This document shows, one piece after another, positions 27,389-36,900 of a stretch of DNA of 64,000 nt. The position numbers and the translations under genes are program-made. Below the pieces are notes generated by a model. That model searched no databases, had not been told where the DNA came from, and saw only the letters and a list, made by a program, of their open reading frames with translations. Every line of letters begins with the position of its first letter. The stretch's first letter is position 1. The stretch is from DASZKW01 sp035552775 (GTDB lineage Bacteria; Actinomycetota; Acidimicrobiia; Acidimicrobiales; Palsa-688), in NCBI GenBank assembly GCA_035552775.1, contig DASZKW010000105.1, forward strand, positions 1 through 64,000. The letters run 5' to 3'.

Positions 27389-29053
27389 GTGGCCGATCAC
27401 TTCGACGCCATCGCGGTCGGCTCCGGTTTCGGCGCGTCGGCCGCCGCCTGCCGCCTCGCCCAAGCCGGGCGGTCGGTCCTGGTCCTCGAACGAGGCCGCA
27501 GCTACCCGCCGGGTTCTTTTCCCCGCAGCCCCAGCGGAATCGGCGCCAATCTTTGGGACCCGTCCTCTGGCCTCTACGGCATGTTCGACGTGTGGGCCTT
27601 CCGGGGCATCGAGTCGCTGGTCTCCTCGGCTCTCGGCGGCGGGTCGTTGATCTACGCCAACGTGTTGCTGCGCAAGGACCCGAAGTGGTTCGTGGAGGAC
27701 ACGCCCGGCCAGGCGCGCCAGCCATGGCCGATCACCTACGACGACCTCGAGCCGCACTACGAGGCGGCCGAGGCGATGCTCGGCGCCCAGCGTTACCCCT
27801 TCGACGTGGCCCCGTATTCGGCCACGGCCAAGACTTCCGCCATGCGGGACGCGGCGGCGGAGCTGAATCTCGACTGGCAGCGGCCCCCCCTGGCGGTGAC
27901 CTTCGCCAACCCGGGGCGGCCACCGGTGCCCTCCGAGCCCATCGTCGAGGCGCACCCCAACCTGCACGGGCTGCCCCGGCGCACGTGCCGGCTGTGCGGG
28001 GAGTGCGACATCGGCTGCAACGACGGGGCCAAGAACACCGTCGATTACAACTACCTTTCCCGGGCCGCCGACGCCGGCGCCGAGATCCGGACCCTGTGCG
28101 AGGTGCGCCGCATCGACCCCGTCGCCGGGGGCGGCTACCGGGTGGGCTACGTCCGCCACGACCCCGAGGCCGTGCCCGGGGAGCTGCATTATGCGAGTGC
28201 GCGCAGGCTGATCCTCGGGGCGGGGACGTTCGGTTCGACCTACCTGCTGCTGCGCAACCGCAGCGCCCTGCCGGCGCTGAGCCCCACCCTCGGCAGCCAC
28301 TTCTCGGGCAACGGGGACCTGCTCACGTTCCTGCGCCACAGCAGTCGGCGCGTCCAAGGCGCGGCGGTCCCCCGGCCGCTCAACCCCGAGTACGGCCCCG
28401 TCATCACCAGCGCCATCCGCATGCCCGACACCCTCGACGGCAACGGGGACGTTGGCCGCGGTTTCTATATAGAAGACGGCGGCAACCCCCACTTCCTCGA
28501 CTGGGTGGTGCAGTCGGCCGGCGTCCCGTCCGTCCTGGCCCGGGCCACGCGCTTCGCCCTGCGCCGGGCGTGGTCGCACCTGCGGGGCAAACCCCGCTCC
28601 CACATAAGCGCCGACATCTCGGGCCTCCTCGGCGGGGGGACCGCGTCGGCGACCATGCTGCCGATGCTGTGCATGGGCCGGGACGTCCCCGATGGGACCA
28701 TGCGCCTGCGCGGCGGCGACCTCGACCTGGACTGGACGATGCGCACCTCGGCTGCTTACTTCGACCGGGTGGAGGAGACCATGGGACGTATTGCCGGGGT
28801 GCTCGGGGCGTCGCTGGCCAACAACCCAATGCGGCTTTTCAGGCGCCTGATTACCGTCCACCCCCTCGGCGGCGTCCCCATGGGGAGCGGCCCCGGGCGC
28901 GGGGTGGTCGACGGGTGGGGCGAGGTCTTTTCCTACCCGGGGCTGCACGTCGTCGACGGGTCGGTCATGCCCGGTCCGGTGGGGCCCAACCCCTCTCTCA
29001 CCATCGCCGCGTTCGCCGAGCGGGCCGCGGCCCACATCGTCTCGGGGGCCTGA
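27389..29053 (+). CDS. GMC-family oxidoreductase (cholesterol-oxidase-like)
   Basis: The 554-residue FAD enzyme has a dinucleotide-binding motif AVGSGFGASAAACRLA (about 10-25) with VLVLERG at the end of the beta-alpha-beta unit. A cysteine cluster RTCRLCGECDIGCNDGAKN is typical of this cholesterol-oxidase-like subgroup. The C-terminal motif has the active-site His in TVHPLGGVPMG and the closing VDGSVMPGPVGPNPSLTIAA. The usual Cys after HPLGG is Val here. GTG 27389 is preferred over TTG 27380 because GAGGGG lies nine bases upstream. In other bacteria this domain is commonly fused to the two domains encoded here as separate genes at 29056 and 23459. The substrate, a sterol or other bulky alcohol, is inferred. 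Confidence 0.88.
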   Translation: MADHFDAIAVGSGFGASAAACRLAQAGRSVLVLERGRSYPPGSFPRSPSGIGANLWDPSSGLYGMFDVWAFRGIESLVSSALGGGSLIYANVLLRKDPKWFVEDTPGQARQPWPITYDDLEPHYEAAEAMLGAQRYPFDVAPYSATAKTSAMRDAAAELNLDWQRPPLAVTFANPGRPPVPSEPIVEAHPNLHGLPRRTCRLCGECDIGCNDGAKNTVDYNYLSRAADAGAEIRTLCEVRRIDPVAGGGYRVGYVRHDPEAVPGELHYASARRLILGAGTFGSTYLLLRNRSALPALSPTLGSHFSGNGDLLTFLRHSSRRVQGAAVPRPLNPEYGPVITSAIRMPDTLDGNGDVGRGFYIEDGGNPHFLDWVVQSAGVPSVLARATRFALRRAWSHLRGKPRSHISADISGLLGGGTASATMLPMLCMGRDVPDGTMRLRGGDLDLDWTMRTSAAYFDRVEETMGRIAGVLGASLANNPMRLFRRLITVHPLGGVPMGSGPGRGVVDGWGEVFSYPGLHVVDGSVMPGPVGPNPSLTIAAFAERAAAHIVSGA

Positions 29054-29055
29054 AC

Positions 29056-29850
29056 GTGAGCTATCTCCTGCAGTTCACCGAGAAGATGTACGGGGCGTTC
29101 GCCTTCGGTGAGACCGACTACCGGGCCGGCTACACCGCCGGGCTGGCCGGCGCCGGGCTGGCCGGCGGAGGGCTCGCCGGCGGCGGGCTCGCCGGCGGCG
29201 GAGGCCTCGCCAGTGGCGGCGAGGTCATGTTCCGCCTCACGATCGCCGCCGACGACGTCAGCTCCATGATCGCCGATCCCAACCACAAGGCCGTGCCCCG
29301 CGGCTATGTGGGCTGCGAGGCCCTGGGCGGGCGCCTCCCGGTGGAGGCCGGCGTGTTCGACCTGTTCGTGGACGAGGGCCCGAGCGGCCCCCAGAGCGGG
29401 GGGCAGGGCGGAGGTACGCGCCACATGCTGTACCGGCTGTACTTCTCGGACTCCACCGGCAGGCCGCTGACACTGGCCGGCTACAAGGACGTGCGCCCCG
29501 GTCCCCTTCTCCGGGTGTGGCCCGAGACCTCCACGCTCTACACGCGCATCCTGGCCGGCCACGTGCCGGTCGACGACGGCGGGCAGGCCAGCACCGACGG
29601 GGTGGTCGGCTCGGGGATCTTGCGCATCCGGCCCCTCGACTTCGCCTGGCAGCTCACCACCTTCCGGGTGCGGGGCCCGTCGCGACTGGGGGAGCTACGG
29701 GCGTTCGACGCCTTCGGGCGCCTGTTTTTGGGCGAGCTGTGGCAGGTGTTCGACCCCCTGCGCCGGCACCCGGGCGCCGGCAAACCGGCTGCAGGCAAGC
29801 CGGCTGCAGGCAAGCCGGCTGCAGGGAAAGGCCCCGGCGAGGGTGGCTGA
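29056..29850 (+). CDS. GMC-oxidase partner domain protein (stand-alone)
   Basis: The 264-residue protein corresponds to the region that follows the oxidoreductase domain in large fused GMC/hydrolase proteins. It begins FTEKMYGAFAFGETDYRAGY, then has FRLTIAADDVSSMIADPNHK, GYVGCEALGGRLPVEAGVFDLFV, MLYRLYFSDSTGRPLTLAGYKDV and STLYTRILAGHV, ending RLFLGELWQVF. Two low-complexity inserts interrupt it: a Gly/Ala/Leu run near residues 30-53 and three KPAAG units at the C-terminus. No enzymatic motif is known to me; a lipocalin-like or substrate-presenting domain is possible. GTG 29056 lies two bases after the GMC stop. Confidence 0.78.
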   Translation: MSYLLQFTEKMYGAFAFGETDYRAGYTAGLAGAGLAGGGLAGGGLAGGGGLASGGEVMFRLTIAADDVSSMIADPNHKAVPRGYVGCEALGGRLPVEAGVFDLFVDEGPSGPQSGGQGGGTRHMLYRLYFSDSTGRPLTLAGYKDVRPGPLLRVWPETSTLYTRILAGHVPVDDGGQASTDGVVGSGILRIRPLDFAWQLTTFRVRGPSRLGELRAFDAFGRLFLGELWQVFDPLRRHPGAGKPAAGKPAAGKPAAGKGPGEGG

Positions 29851-31270
29851 CATCCGCTATGTCGTGCTGTCCGACCTGCACTTCGGGGCGGACAACAGCG
29901 TCCTCACCTCGGTCCTCTCCGAAGGCGGCGGCCGCTTCCAGGTGGACCCGACCGCACCGACGCCGCTGCTGGAGGGGATGGTCGCCGGCCTGCGCGAGCT
30001 GACCGCGGGCCAAAGCGACAGGCCCACGCTGATCCTCGCCGGCGACGTGTTGGACCTGGCCCTGTCGCCCGACGAGGTGGCGGCCACCGCGTTCGAGGGG
30101 TTCGTGGACCTGGCCTTCGCACCGGCCGACCGGTTGTTCGCCCCCGTCGTGTACTACCTGCCCGGCAACCACGACCACCACCTGTGGGAGACCGCCCGCG
30201 AGGCCCAATATGTGGCGGCCCTGAAGGGATGGCCGCCGGGTAAGGCCCTCGAGGCGCCGTGGCACACCACCCGGCTGCTCCCCGAGCGCCAGCCCCCGGT
30301 GACCCCCGGGCTGCTGTCGGCCGTCATCGGTCACCGGACCGGTTGCGGCGACGTGTCGGTCCACGTGGCCTACCCCAACCTGGCCCTCACCGCCGGCGGC
30401 GGCCGGCGCTGCCGGGTGGTCAGCCACGGCCATTTCACCGAGCCCATCTACACGCTCATGTCCCACCTGCGCGACCTGCTCTTCCCCGACCAGCGGGTGC
30501 CGGGGGCGGCGTCGATCGCCACCCTGGAGGAGGAGAACTTCGCCTGGATCGACTTCTTCTGGTCCACCCTCGGGCGCAGCGGCCAGGTGGGGGTGGACGT
30601 GGGCCTCGTCTACGCCGACCTGACCAGCGCGGCCGCCCTCGACGCGCTGGTCGCCAACCTCCTCGCCGGCCTCATGGCCCACGGCAAGGGCCCGGCGTGG
30701 CTCCGCCCCGTCGAGACGCGGGTGCTCTGCGCCATCTTCAAGCACGAGGTGAACCACCTGGCCAAGAGCGAGCGGGGCACCCCCGACGTCGCCCTGAGCG
30801 CCAGGAGCCAGGTGGGCCTGCGCGCCTACCTGGGCGGTCCCCTCGCCGGCCAGATGCGCAGCGACCTGGGGGAGGTGCCGCCCGACGTGGGGTTCATCTG
30901 GGGCCACACCCACAAGCCCTACGTCGACACCTGGGCGGTGGACGGTTACCCGAACCCTGTGCAGATCCTCAACACCGGCGGCTGGGTGGTCGACACCGCC
31001 GAGGCCGTCGACGTGCAGGGCGGGGGCGCCGTGCTCCTCGACGACGACCTCAACGCCGTCCTGGTGCGGTTCTACAACCAGACGGCGGACGGCAAGCCGG
31101 CGCCGGTGAAGGTCCTGTCGGCCGTCGCCGGCAACCCGCTGTTTGACGCCCTGGCCGGCGCCATCGACCCGGCGGCCGAGCCGTGGTGCTCGATATCGGC
31201 GGCGGCGGCGTCCCTCGTCAGCGAACGCCACCAGCTGCAGGTCCAGGTCACCGCGGCCAAATCTCCCTAA
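29843..31270 (+). CDS. calcineurin-like metallophosphoesterase
   Basis: The 475-residue protein has all five motifs of the metallophosphoesterase superfamily: SDLHFG (about 9-14), LAGDVLDL (about 64-71), PGNHDHHLW (about 106-114), VSHGHF (about 194-199) and GHTHKPYVD (about 356-364), which supply the Asp/His/Asn ligands of a dinuclear metal site. An additional helical region separates motifs 4 and 5. Start GTG 29843 overlaps the end of the partner-domain gene. Its presence at the end of the lipid-enzyme operon suggests a phospho-lipid or nucleotide substrate, not determinable here. Confidence 0.9.
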   Translation: MADIRYVVLSDLHFGADNSVLTSVLSEGGGRFQVDPTAPTPLLEGMVAGLRELTAGQSDRPTLILAGDVLDLALSPDEVAATAFEGFVDLAFAPADRLFAPVVYYLPGNHDHHLWETAREAQYVAALKGWPPGKALEAPWHTTRLLPERQPPVTPGLLSAVIGHRTGCGDVSVHVAYPNLALTAGGGRRCRVVSHGHFTEPIYTLMSHLRDLLFPDQRVPGAASIATLEEENFAWIDFFWSTLGRSGQVGVDVGLVYADLTSAAALDALVANLLAGLMAHGKGPAWLRPVETRVLCAIFKHEVNHLAKSERGTPDVALSARSQVGLRAYLGGPLAGQMRSDLGEVPPDVGFIWGHTHKPYVDTWAVDGYPNPVQILNTGGWVVDTAEAVDVQGGGAVLLDDDLNAVLVRFYNQTADGKPAPVKVLSAVAGNPLFDALAGAIDPAAEPWCSISAAAASLVSERHQLQVQVTAAKSP

Positions 31271-31295
31271 AAGCCCATAAGAGAAAGGAAAGTCA

Positions 31296-31988
31296 ATGCC
31301 TGGAAGTGAGCTCGTATCCCAGGAGATCCCCGAGCAGGTCGTCGTCGACAAACGCCTGGGGCGCCACGTCCTCCACGACCCCCGGTCGCTGGAGTTCGCC
31401 GCCCCCCGCGCCCCCCAGATCGTGAGCGTCAGCCACAATGCCACCGGCCTGCCCCTCGACCAGGGCAACATCGGCTCGTGCACGGCCAACGCGTTGTGCG
31501 GGGCGCTCGACTCGGCGCCCGACGAGAAGAGCGGCACCGTCTACAACGAGAGCAAGGCGGTGCAGCTCTACGAGCTCGAAACCAAGATGGAGGGCAAGCC
31601 CTACCCGCCCAACGACCCCGGCGGCACCGGCCTCATGGTTTGCAAGGCGGCCAAGCAGCTGGGCTGGATCACCTCCTACCAGCACGCCTTCGGCATCCAG
31701 CACGCCTTGGAGGCCCTGGTGCTGCGCCCGGTCATCACCGGTGTCAACTGGTACACGAGCTTCGACACCCCCGACCCCCGAACCGGGCTGGTCGAGATCG
31801 CCCCCGGTGCGACGGTCCGCGGCGGCCACGAGTTCGTCGCCGACGGCATCGACGCCGCCAACCAGCTGGTGTGGTTCTGGAACAGCTGGGGCACGGTGTT
31901 CGCCAAGGGCGGCCGTTTCTGCATGACCTACACCACCTGGGAGCAGCTCCTCGCCAACCAGGGAGACGTCACCGTGCCCGTCGTGTAA
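31296..31988 (+). CDS. papain-family (C1) cysteine peptidase, cytoplasmic type
   Basis: The 230-residue protein carries the papain catalytic set: Gln and Cys in DQGNIGSCTANAL (about 49-61), His in GGHEFVADGI and Asn in WFWNSWGTVF. It has no signal peptide or long propeptide, so it appears to be a single catalytic domain acting inside the cell or inactive until needed. The Shine-Dalgarno sequence GAAAGGAAAG precedes ATG 31296. It is followed 71 bp later by an FtsH-like protease, so two proteolytic activities are encoded together. Confidence 0.85.
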   Translation: MPGSELVSQEIPEQVVVDKRLGRHVLHDPRSLEFAAPRAPQIVSVSHNATGLPLDQGNIGSCTANALCGALDSAPDEKSGTVYNESKAVQLYELETKMEGKPYPPNDPGGTGLMVCKAAKQLGWITSYQHAFGIQHALEALVLRPVITGVNWYTSFDTPDPRTGLVEIAPGATVRGGHEFVADGIDAANQLVWFWNSWGTVFAKGGRFCMTYTTWEQLLANQGDVTVPVV

Positions 31989-32059
31989 TTCGGGGGTACG
32001 GAGCCCGTCAGCCGGTAGCGCCGCCGACCTGCGAAACTGCTGCCAGCGAGGAGGCCGAC

Positions 32060-33814
32060 ATGGACATCGACAGGCTGGCCGATCTGGGGGTGCTTCCCAA
32101 TGCTGTGGCCGACGTCGGCGTGGCGCGCGAGACCGCCCGCCGGCGCCGGCTGGGGCGCCTCGCCCTCGTGGGCGGCGTCGTCGCCGCGTGGCTGTGGGCG
32201 TCGCTGCTCGACGGCAGGCTGCTGTTCCTCCCCCGCCTGACCAAGGGGGAGACCCAGGCCCTGCCCCTCGTCGGGCTCGTCCTGCTCATCGGCGCGGTCA
32301 TGGTCGTGCCCCTGCTGGCCGCGGGGCGGTCCCCGCACGTGCGTTTCCGCCCAGAAGAGATCGATGTTGGTTTGGAGGATGTGAAAGGAATACCTGTCGC
32401 CGTCGACGAAGCCGTCAAGACGCTGAACCTCTTTCTGGCTCACCGCACCTTTCGCGACCAGATGGGCGGGACACCGAGGAAGGCCATACTCTTCGAAGGG
32501 CCGCCGGGCACCGGCAAGACTCACCTGGCCAAGGCGTTGGCGCGCGAGGCGGGCGTGCCTTTCTTCTTCGTGTCGTCCTCCGCATTCCAGTCGATGTTCT
32601 ACGGCCAGACCAACCGCAAGATCCGGTCCTATTTCGCCGCTTTGCGCGCCGCGGCGCGCCAGGAGGGCGGCGCCATCGGCTTCATCGAGGAGATCGACGC
32701 CATCGGCGCCACCAGGGCGGGCCTGGCCGGCGGCGGGGGCGGGCGCGAAGGCATCTCCGGGGTGGTCAACGAGCTGCTCATCCAGCTTCAGTCCTTCGAC
32801 CAGCCCCCCTGGCTGTACCGGATGGCCGGGGGTTGGGTGGAGGCGTTCAACCGCCTGCTGCCCCCCGGGCGGACCCTGCGCAAGCCGGCGCCGGAGCCTG
32901 CCAACGTCCTCGTCATCGGCGCCACCAACCGGGCCGCCGACCTCGACCCCGCCCTGCTGCGCCCCGGGCGTTTCGATCGCACCCTGACCTTCGACCTGCC
33001 CAGCCGCTCGGGGCGCGTCGACATCCTCGAGCACGACCTGGCCCGCCGGTCCCACGCCCCCGACCTCGAGGGGCGCATGGACGCTCTGGCCGGGCAGACC
33101 TTCGGCTACAGCCCGGCGATGCTCGTCCACCTGCTGGACGAGGCCCTGGTGTGGGCCCTGCGCCGGGGGGCGCCGGCCATGTCCTGGGACGACATCCAGC
33201 GGGCCAAGATGACCGAGGAGGTGGGACTGGCCCAGCCGGTGGAGTACACCGAGGCGGAGCGGCGCACCATCGCCACCCACGAGGCCGGCCACGCCACCGT
33301 GGCCTGGCTGGTGGGCACGTCGCGCCGCCTCGAGGTGCTGTCGGTCATCAAGCGCAACTCCGCCCTCGGCCTCCTGGCCCACTCCGACACCGAGGAGCGC
33401 TGGACCCAGACCGAGTCCGAGCTGCGGGCCCTGGTCCAGATCGCCCTGGCGGGGATGGCGGCGGAGCTCGTCTTCTTCGGGGAGCGCAGCTCGGGGGCGG
33501 CCGCCGATTTGAAGTACGCCACCACCCTCGCCGCCCAGATGGTGGGAACCATGGGGATGGGCGACACCCTCATCTCCTATGAGGCGGTCCAGGCTGGCGG
33601 TTCCAACCTGTCGGCCAAGGTCCTGTCGAGCGACGAGGGACGCGAGGCTGTCGCCCACCTCCTCGACGCCGCCCGCCTGGAGGTGATCTCGCTGCTGGAG
33701 GCCAACCGCCACGTCGTCGAGGCGCTGCGCGACGCCCTGCTCGAGCGCGACGAGCTGGTCGGCGACGACGAGATCCTCTCCGTCATCAGGGGAGCCGTAG
33801 ACGCCACGGTGTAG
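32060..33814 (+). CDS. FtsH-like AAA+ metalloprotease, divergent
   Basis: The 584-residue membrane protease has two N-terminal membrane segments (about 30-50 and 70-90), an AAA+ domain with Walker A GPPGTGKTH, sensor and second region of homology ATNRAADLDPALLRPGRFDR, and a peptidase domain with zinc motif HEAGH and the third ligand in GAAADLKYATTLA. Three features differ from standard FtsH. Walker B reads FIEEIDAIG instead of FIDEIDA. About 30 extra residues (QPPWLYRMAGGWVEAFNRLL and following) separate the pore/helix region from sensor I. The N-terminal periplasmic loop is very short. ATG 32060 follows a GAGGAGG-type Shine-Dalgarno sequence. It is probably a second, specialised FtsH. Confidence 0.88.
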   Translation: MDIDRLADLGVLPNAVADVGVARETARRRRLGRLALVGGVVAAWLWASLLDGRLLFLPRLTKGETQALPLVGLVLLIGAVMVVPLLAAGRSPHVRFRPEEIDVGLEDVKGIPVAVDEAVKTLNLFLAHRTFRDQMGGTPRKAILFEGPPGTGKTHLAKALAREAGVPFFFVSSSAFQSMFYGQTNRKIRSYFAALRAAARQEGGAIGFIEEIDAIGATRAGLAGGGGGREGISGVVNELLIQLQSFDQPPWLYRMAGGWVEAFNRLLPPGRTLRKPAPEPANVLVIGATNRAADLDPALLRPGRFDRTLTFDLPSRSGRVDILEHDLARRSHAPDLEGRMDALAGQTFGYSPAMLVHLLDEALVWALRRGAPAMSWDDIQRAKMTEEVGLAQPVEYTEAERRTIATHEAGHATVAWLVGTSRRLEVLSVIKRNSALGLLAHSDTEERWTQTESELRALVQIALAGMAAELVFFGERSSGAAADLKYATTLAAQMVGTMGMGDTLISYEAVQAGGSNLSAKVLSSDEGREAVAHLLDAARLEVISLLEANRHVVEALRDALLERDELVGDDEILSVIRGAVDATV

Positions 33815-33838
33815 GACCGCTACAACGGCAAATGAGCC

Positions 33839-33873
33839 ATTGGTCACACGGCGTGGCCTGCGGTTTGACCAAT
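33839..33873. promoter_or_regulatory. 8-bp inverted repeat in the leader of the surface-protein gene
   Basis: ATTGGTCA (33839-33846) and TGACCAAT (33866-33873) are perfect complementary arms with a 19-base spacer. It may end the FtsH transcript or bind a regulator of the gene at 33988. Confidence 0.45.
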
Positions 33874-33987
33874 TGGACAAATACTGACCGTCTGAAGCCT
33901 CCGGGCTGGACAACACGGCGCCGTGGATGCATGGTTGGACGCACTGGGCTCACCAGTTAAGGGCGAAAAACTCGGAGGTATGGGCAG

Positions 33988-36900
33988 ATGTCCTCCCATT
34001 TGTTCAAGCGCGCGCGCCAGCGCGTGGCTTTACTGGCCGCCACCATGACCATTGCCGGCATGTCCGGGGTGACGGTGGGCGCGGCGCTGACCGCTCCGCC
34101 GGCGTACGCGTACACGGCGCCGTCGGTGGTCAAGGACATCAGCGCCAACTCGGTCACCTCGGGTGTGCTGTTCGGGGGCCGCAACGAGGCCCTGGCGGTC
34201 AACCCCGTGAACAACCAGATCGTGCTCGCGGCCGAGGAGTTCGGCGGGCTGTGGCGATCCAACGACGGCGGTGGCCACTGGGCCCACGTGGACGGGCTTC
34301 CGCTGACGGCGATGGACGACGTCAAGTTCGCCACGAGCGACCCGAGCCTCGTCATAGCCACCGGGGAGTACGACGGCGCCTCCGCCGACCACCAGGCGGA
34401 GGTCTACGTCAGCACCGACGGGGGTACCACCTGGTCGCAGGCCAACACCACAACGTGTGGAGGCAACGGGGCTCGCAGCGCCCACAAGATCGTCATCGGC
34501 GCCGGCACCCCCGGCAGCCTGACCGTGTTCGTGGCCACCGACTGCGGTCTGGTGGAGAGCACCAACTCCGGCTCGACGTGGTCCAATGTGCTGCCCAACG
34601 GGGTTGGCAACCAGTTCTGGGGCATGGCCATTGGCGGCACCGGTCCGAACTTCAGCGTCGACACCTGCGGTGGCTCGGGCTTTTTCCGCTCCACCAACGG
34701 CGGCGGGGCGTGGGTGCAGAACACGGGGGCACTGGCCGGTGGCTCGTTGCCATGCCGCATAGCCACTGCCCCGGGTGACGCCAGCGTGGTGTTCCTGGCT
34801 TCGTACTCCAAGACCAAGGCCTCCAATGGGTTGTGCCTGGGCCAGCTGTTGGAGTCCGACAACGGCGGCACTTCTTTCACCAGCCTCAATCCCACAGGCG
34901 ACGGCAACTGCCGCCCGGCCAACGTCATCACCGCCCCCGGATTCGACGGATTGGCCAACCACTTCGAGGTGTTCTTCGCCACCGACACCAACTGGGTGCA
35001 CCAGACCTGCGACCTGAACAACCTGCCCGGCGCCACCGCCTGCGGGGTCGGCAACGGCGCCGACGGCGGGGCATTCTCGGACTACGACGGCAGCATCAAG
35101 GCCGTGCACAACGGCCCAGACTCCTCCGACCTCGGCTTCGGCGCCAACGGCTGCCCGGACCTGTCCACCGGCGACGGCGGCATCTTCTCCACCGCCGACG
35201 GCTGCGACTCGAGCCCGACGTTCACCCAGGCCAACGTGGGCCTGCACGCCCTCCAGGCGACCGGCGGCGCCGGCACGTCGTACTCCGGCCACACCGATTT
35301 GTACTTCAGCACCCAGGACAACGGCATCTGGAACACCGGCGACGGCGGCAGCAACTGGCAGGTACAGGGTCCCGACGTCTACGGGGTATTCGCCGACCAG
35401 GACGGCCCGCCGTCACAGGTGATCTACAAGGAGTGCTGCTTTGGTAGCCCCCCGAGTGCGCACCTGCTACAGAACAACGAGGCTCTCAGCAGTGAGGGCT
35501 CGTTTAGCGGGCCCCCCGGCAACCTCCCCGCATTCGGCAACATCCTCGGCGCCCAGTTCGGCTACCAGAGCTACGCCCTGCTGACTGCGGACAGCACGCC
35601 GACGTGGAGGGTCTACGTGACCACCAACAATGGCAGCTCGTGGACGCAGATGGGCGCTGATCTCCCAGCCGGGAGCAACCCCAGCCAACTGGTCGCCTCG
35701 GGCACGCCGGCCTCGCCGAGCTTCTACCTGCTCAACACGGTCGGCGCCAACCCCCCGACCGTCTCGCGCCTGGCAGGGTCCCTCAACGGCACCGCCACCT
35801 TCACCCCGACCGACAACGGGCTGACCAGCCCCGCCCTGATCGGCGTCGACCCGACCAACCCGCTTCTCCTCTACGCCGAGGACAACGCCAACAACGGGGC
35901 CATGATGCGCAGCGTCAACGGCGGAGCCTCGTGGGTCGCCGACTCCCAACTCACCAACCTCATCACCGCGAGCGGTGCCTACTCGTTCCCCGGTTTTGTC
36001 ACCGCCATCGGGTTCGACCCCAACAGCGCCACGGTGCTGGTCGGCACCACCGACGAGGGTGTGTTCGCCTCCACCAACGGCGGTGGGGTCTGGTCGTCGC
36101 TCCACGGTTCGGGATCGGTCGAACGGGCCGTCGCCTTCTTCTTCGACGAGAAGACGGGCAAGGCGTACGCCACCAGCAGGGGCCGGGCCGAATGGGAGAT
36201 CGACCTCCCCCACGCCGACCTGTCGATCACCAAGACCCATTTCCCCGACCCGGTGCTCGCCGGCAACCAACTGACGTGGGACCTCAGCGTCACCAACGAC
36301 GGCCCCGACGCCGCGCCTGACGTGACGGTGACCGACACCCTCCCGCCCCAGCTCACCTACCTGACCAACAACCTCAACCCGCCCGCGGGCTGCAGCGCCA
36401 ACCTCGGCGTGGTGACGTGCTCGCTCGGCGACCTGGCCAGCGGCCAGACCGTCACATTCGAGATAGTGACCCTGGTCAGTCCTGACACCGTCGTCAACAC
36501 CGGCGGGGCCACGAGCATCACCAACACGGCGGTGGTTGGCAGCGCCGCGGTTGTCGACTCCAACCAGGCCAACAACACCGCCGAGGACACCGCGGTCGTC
36601 AACGACTCCGCCGACCTGTCGGTGACCAAGCTGTGCACGCCCGACACCACCGTGTACGCGGGGACGCCGATCACCTGCACCGTGTACGTGGACAACCACG
36701 GGCCTTCCTACGCCCGCAACGTGGTACTCGACGACACCGCCTCGTCCAACGGGGCGTTCACCGTCTCCAACATGGCGATCTCGCCCGGACCGACCACCTG
36801 CAACACCAGCCCGGTCAGCGGGGGCCAGACCACCATATGCGCGGTCGGCAACCTGGCGCCGGCGTCCACCACCCACACGGGGAGGGTGACCCTCACCTAC

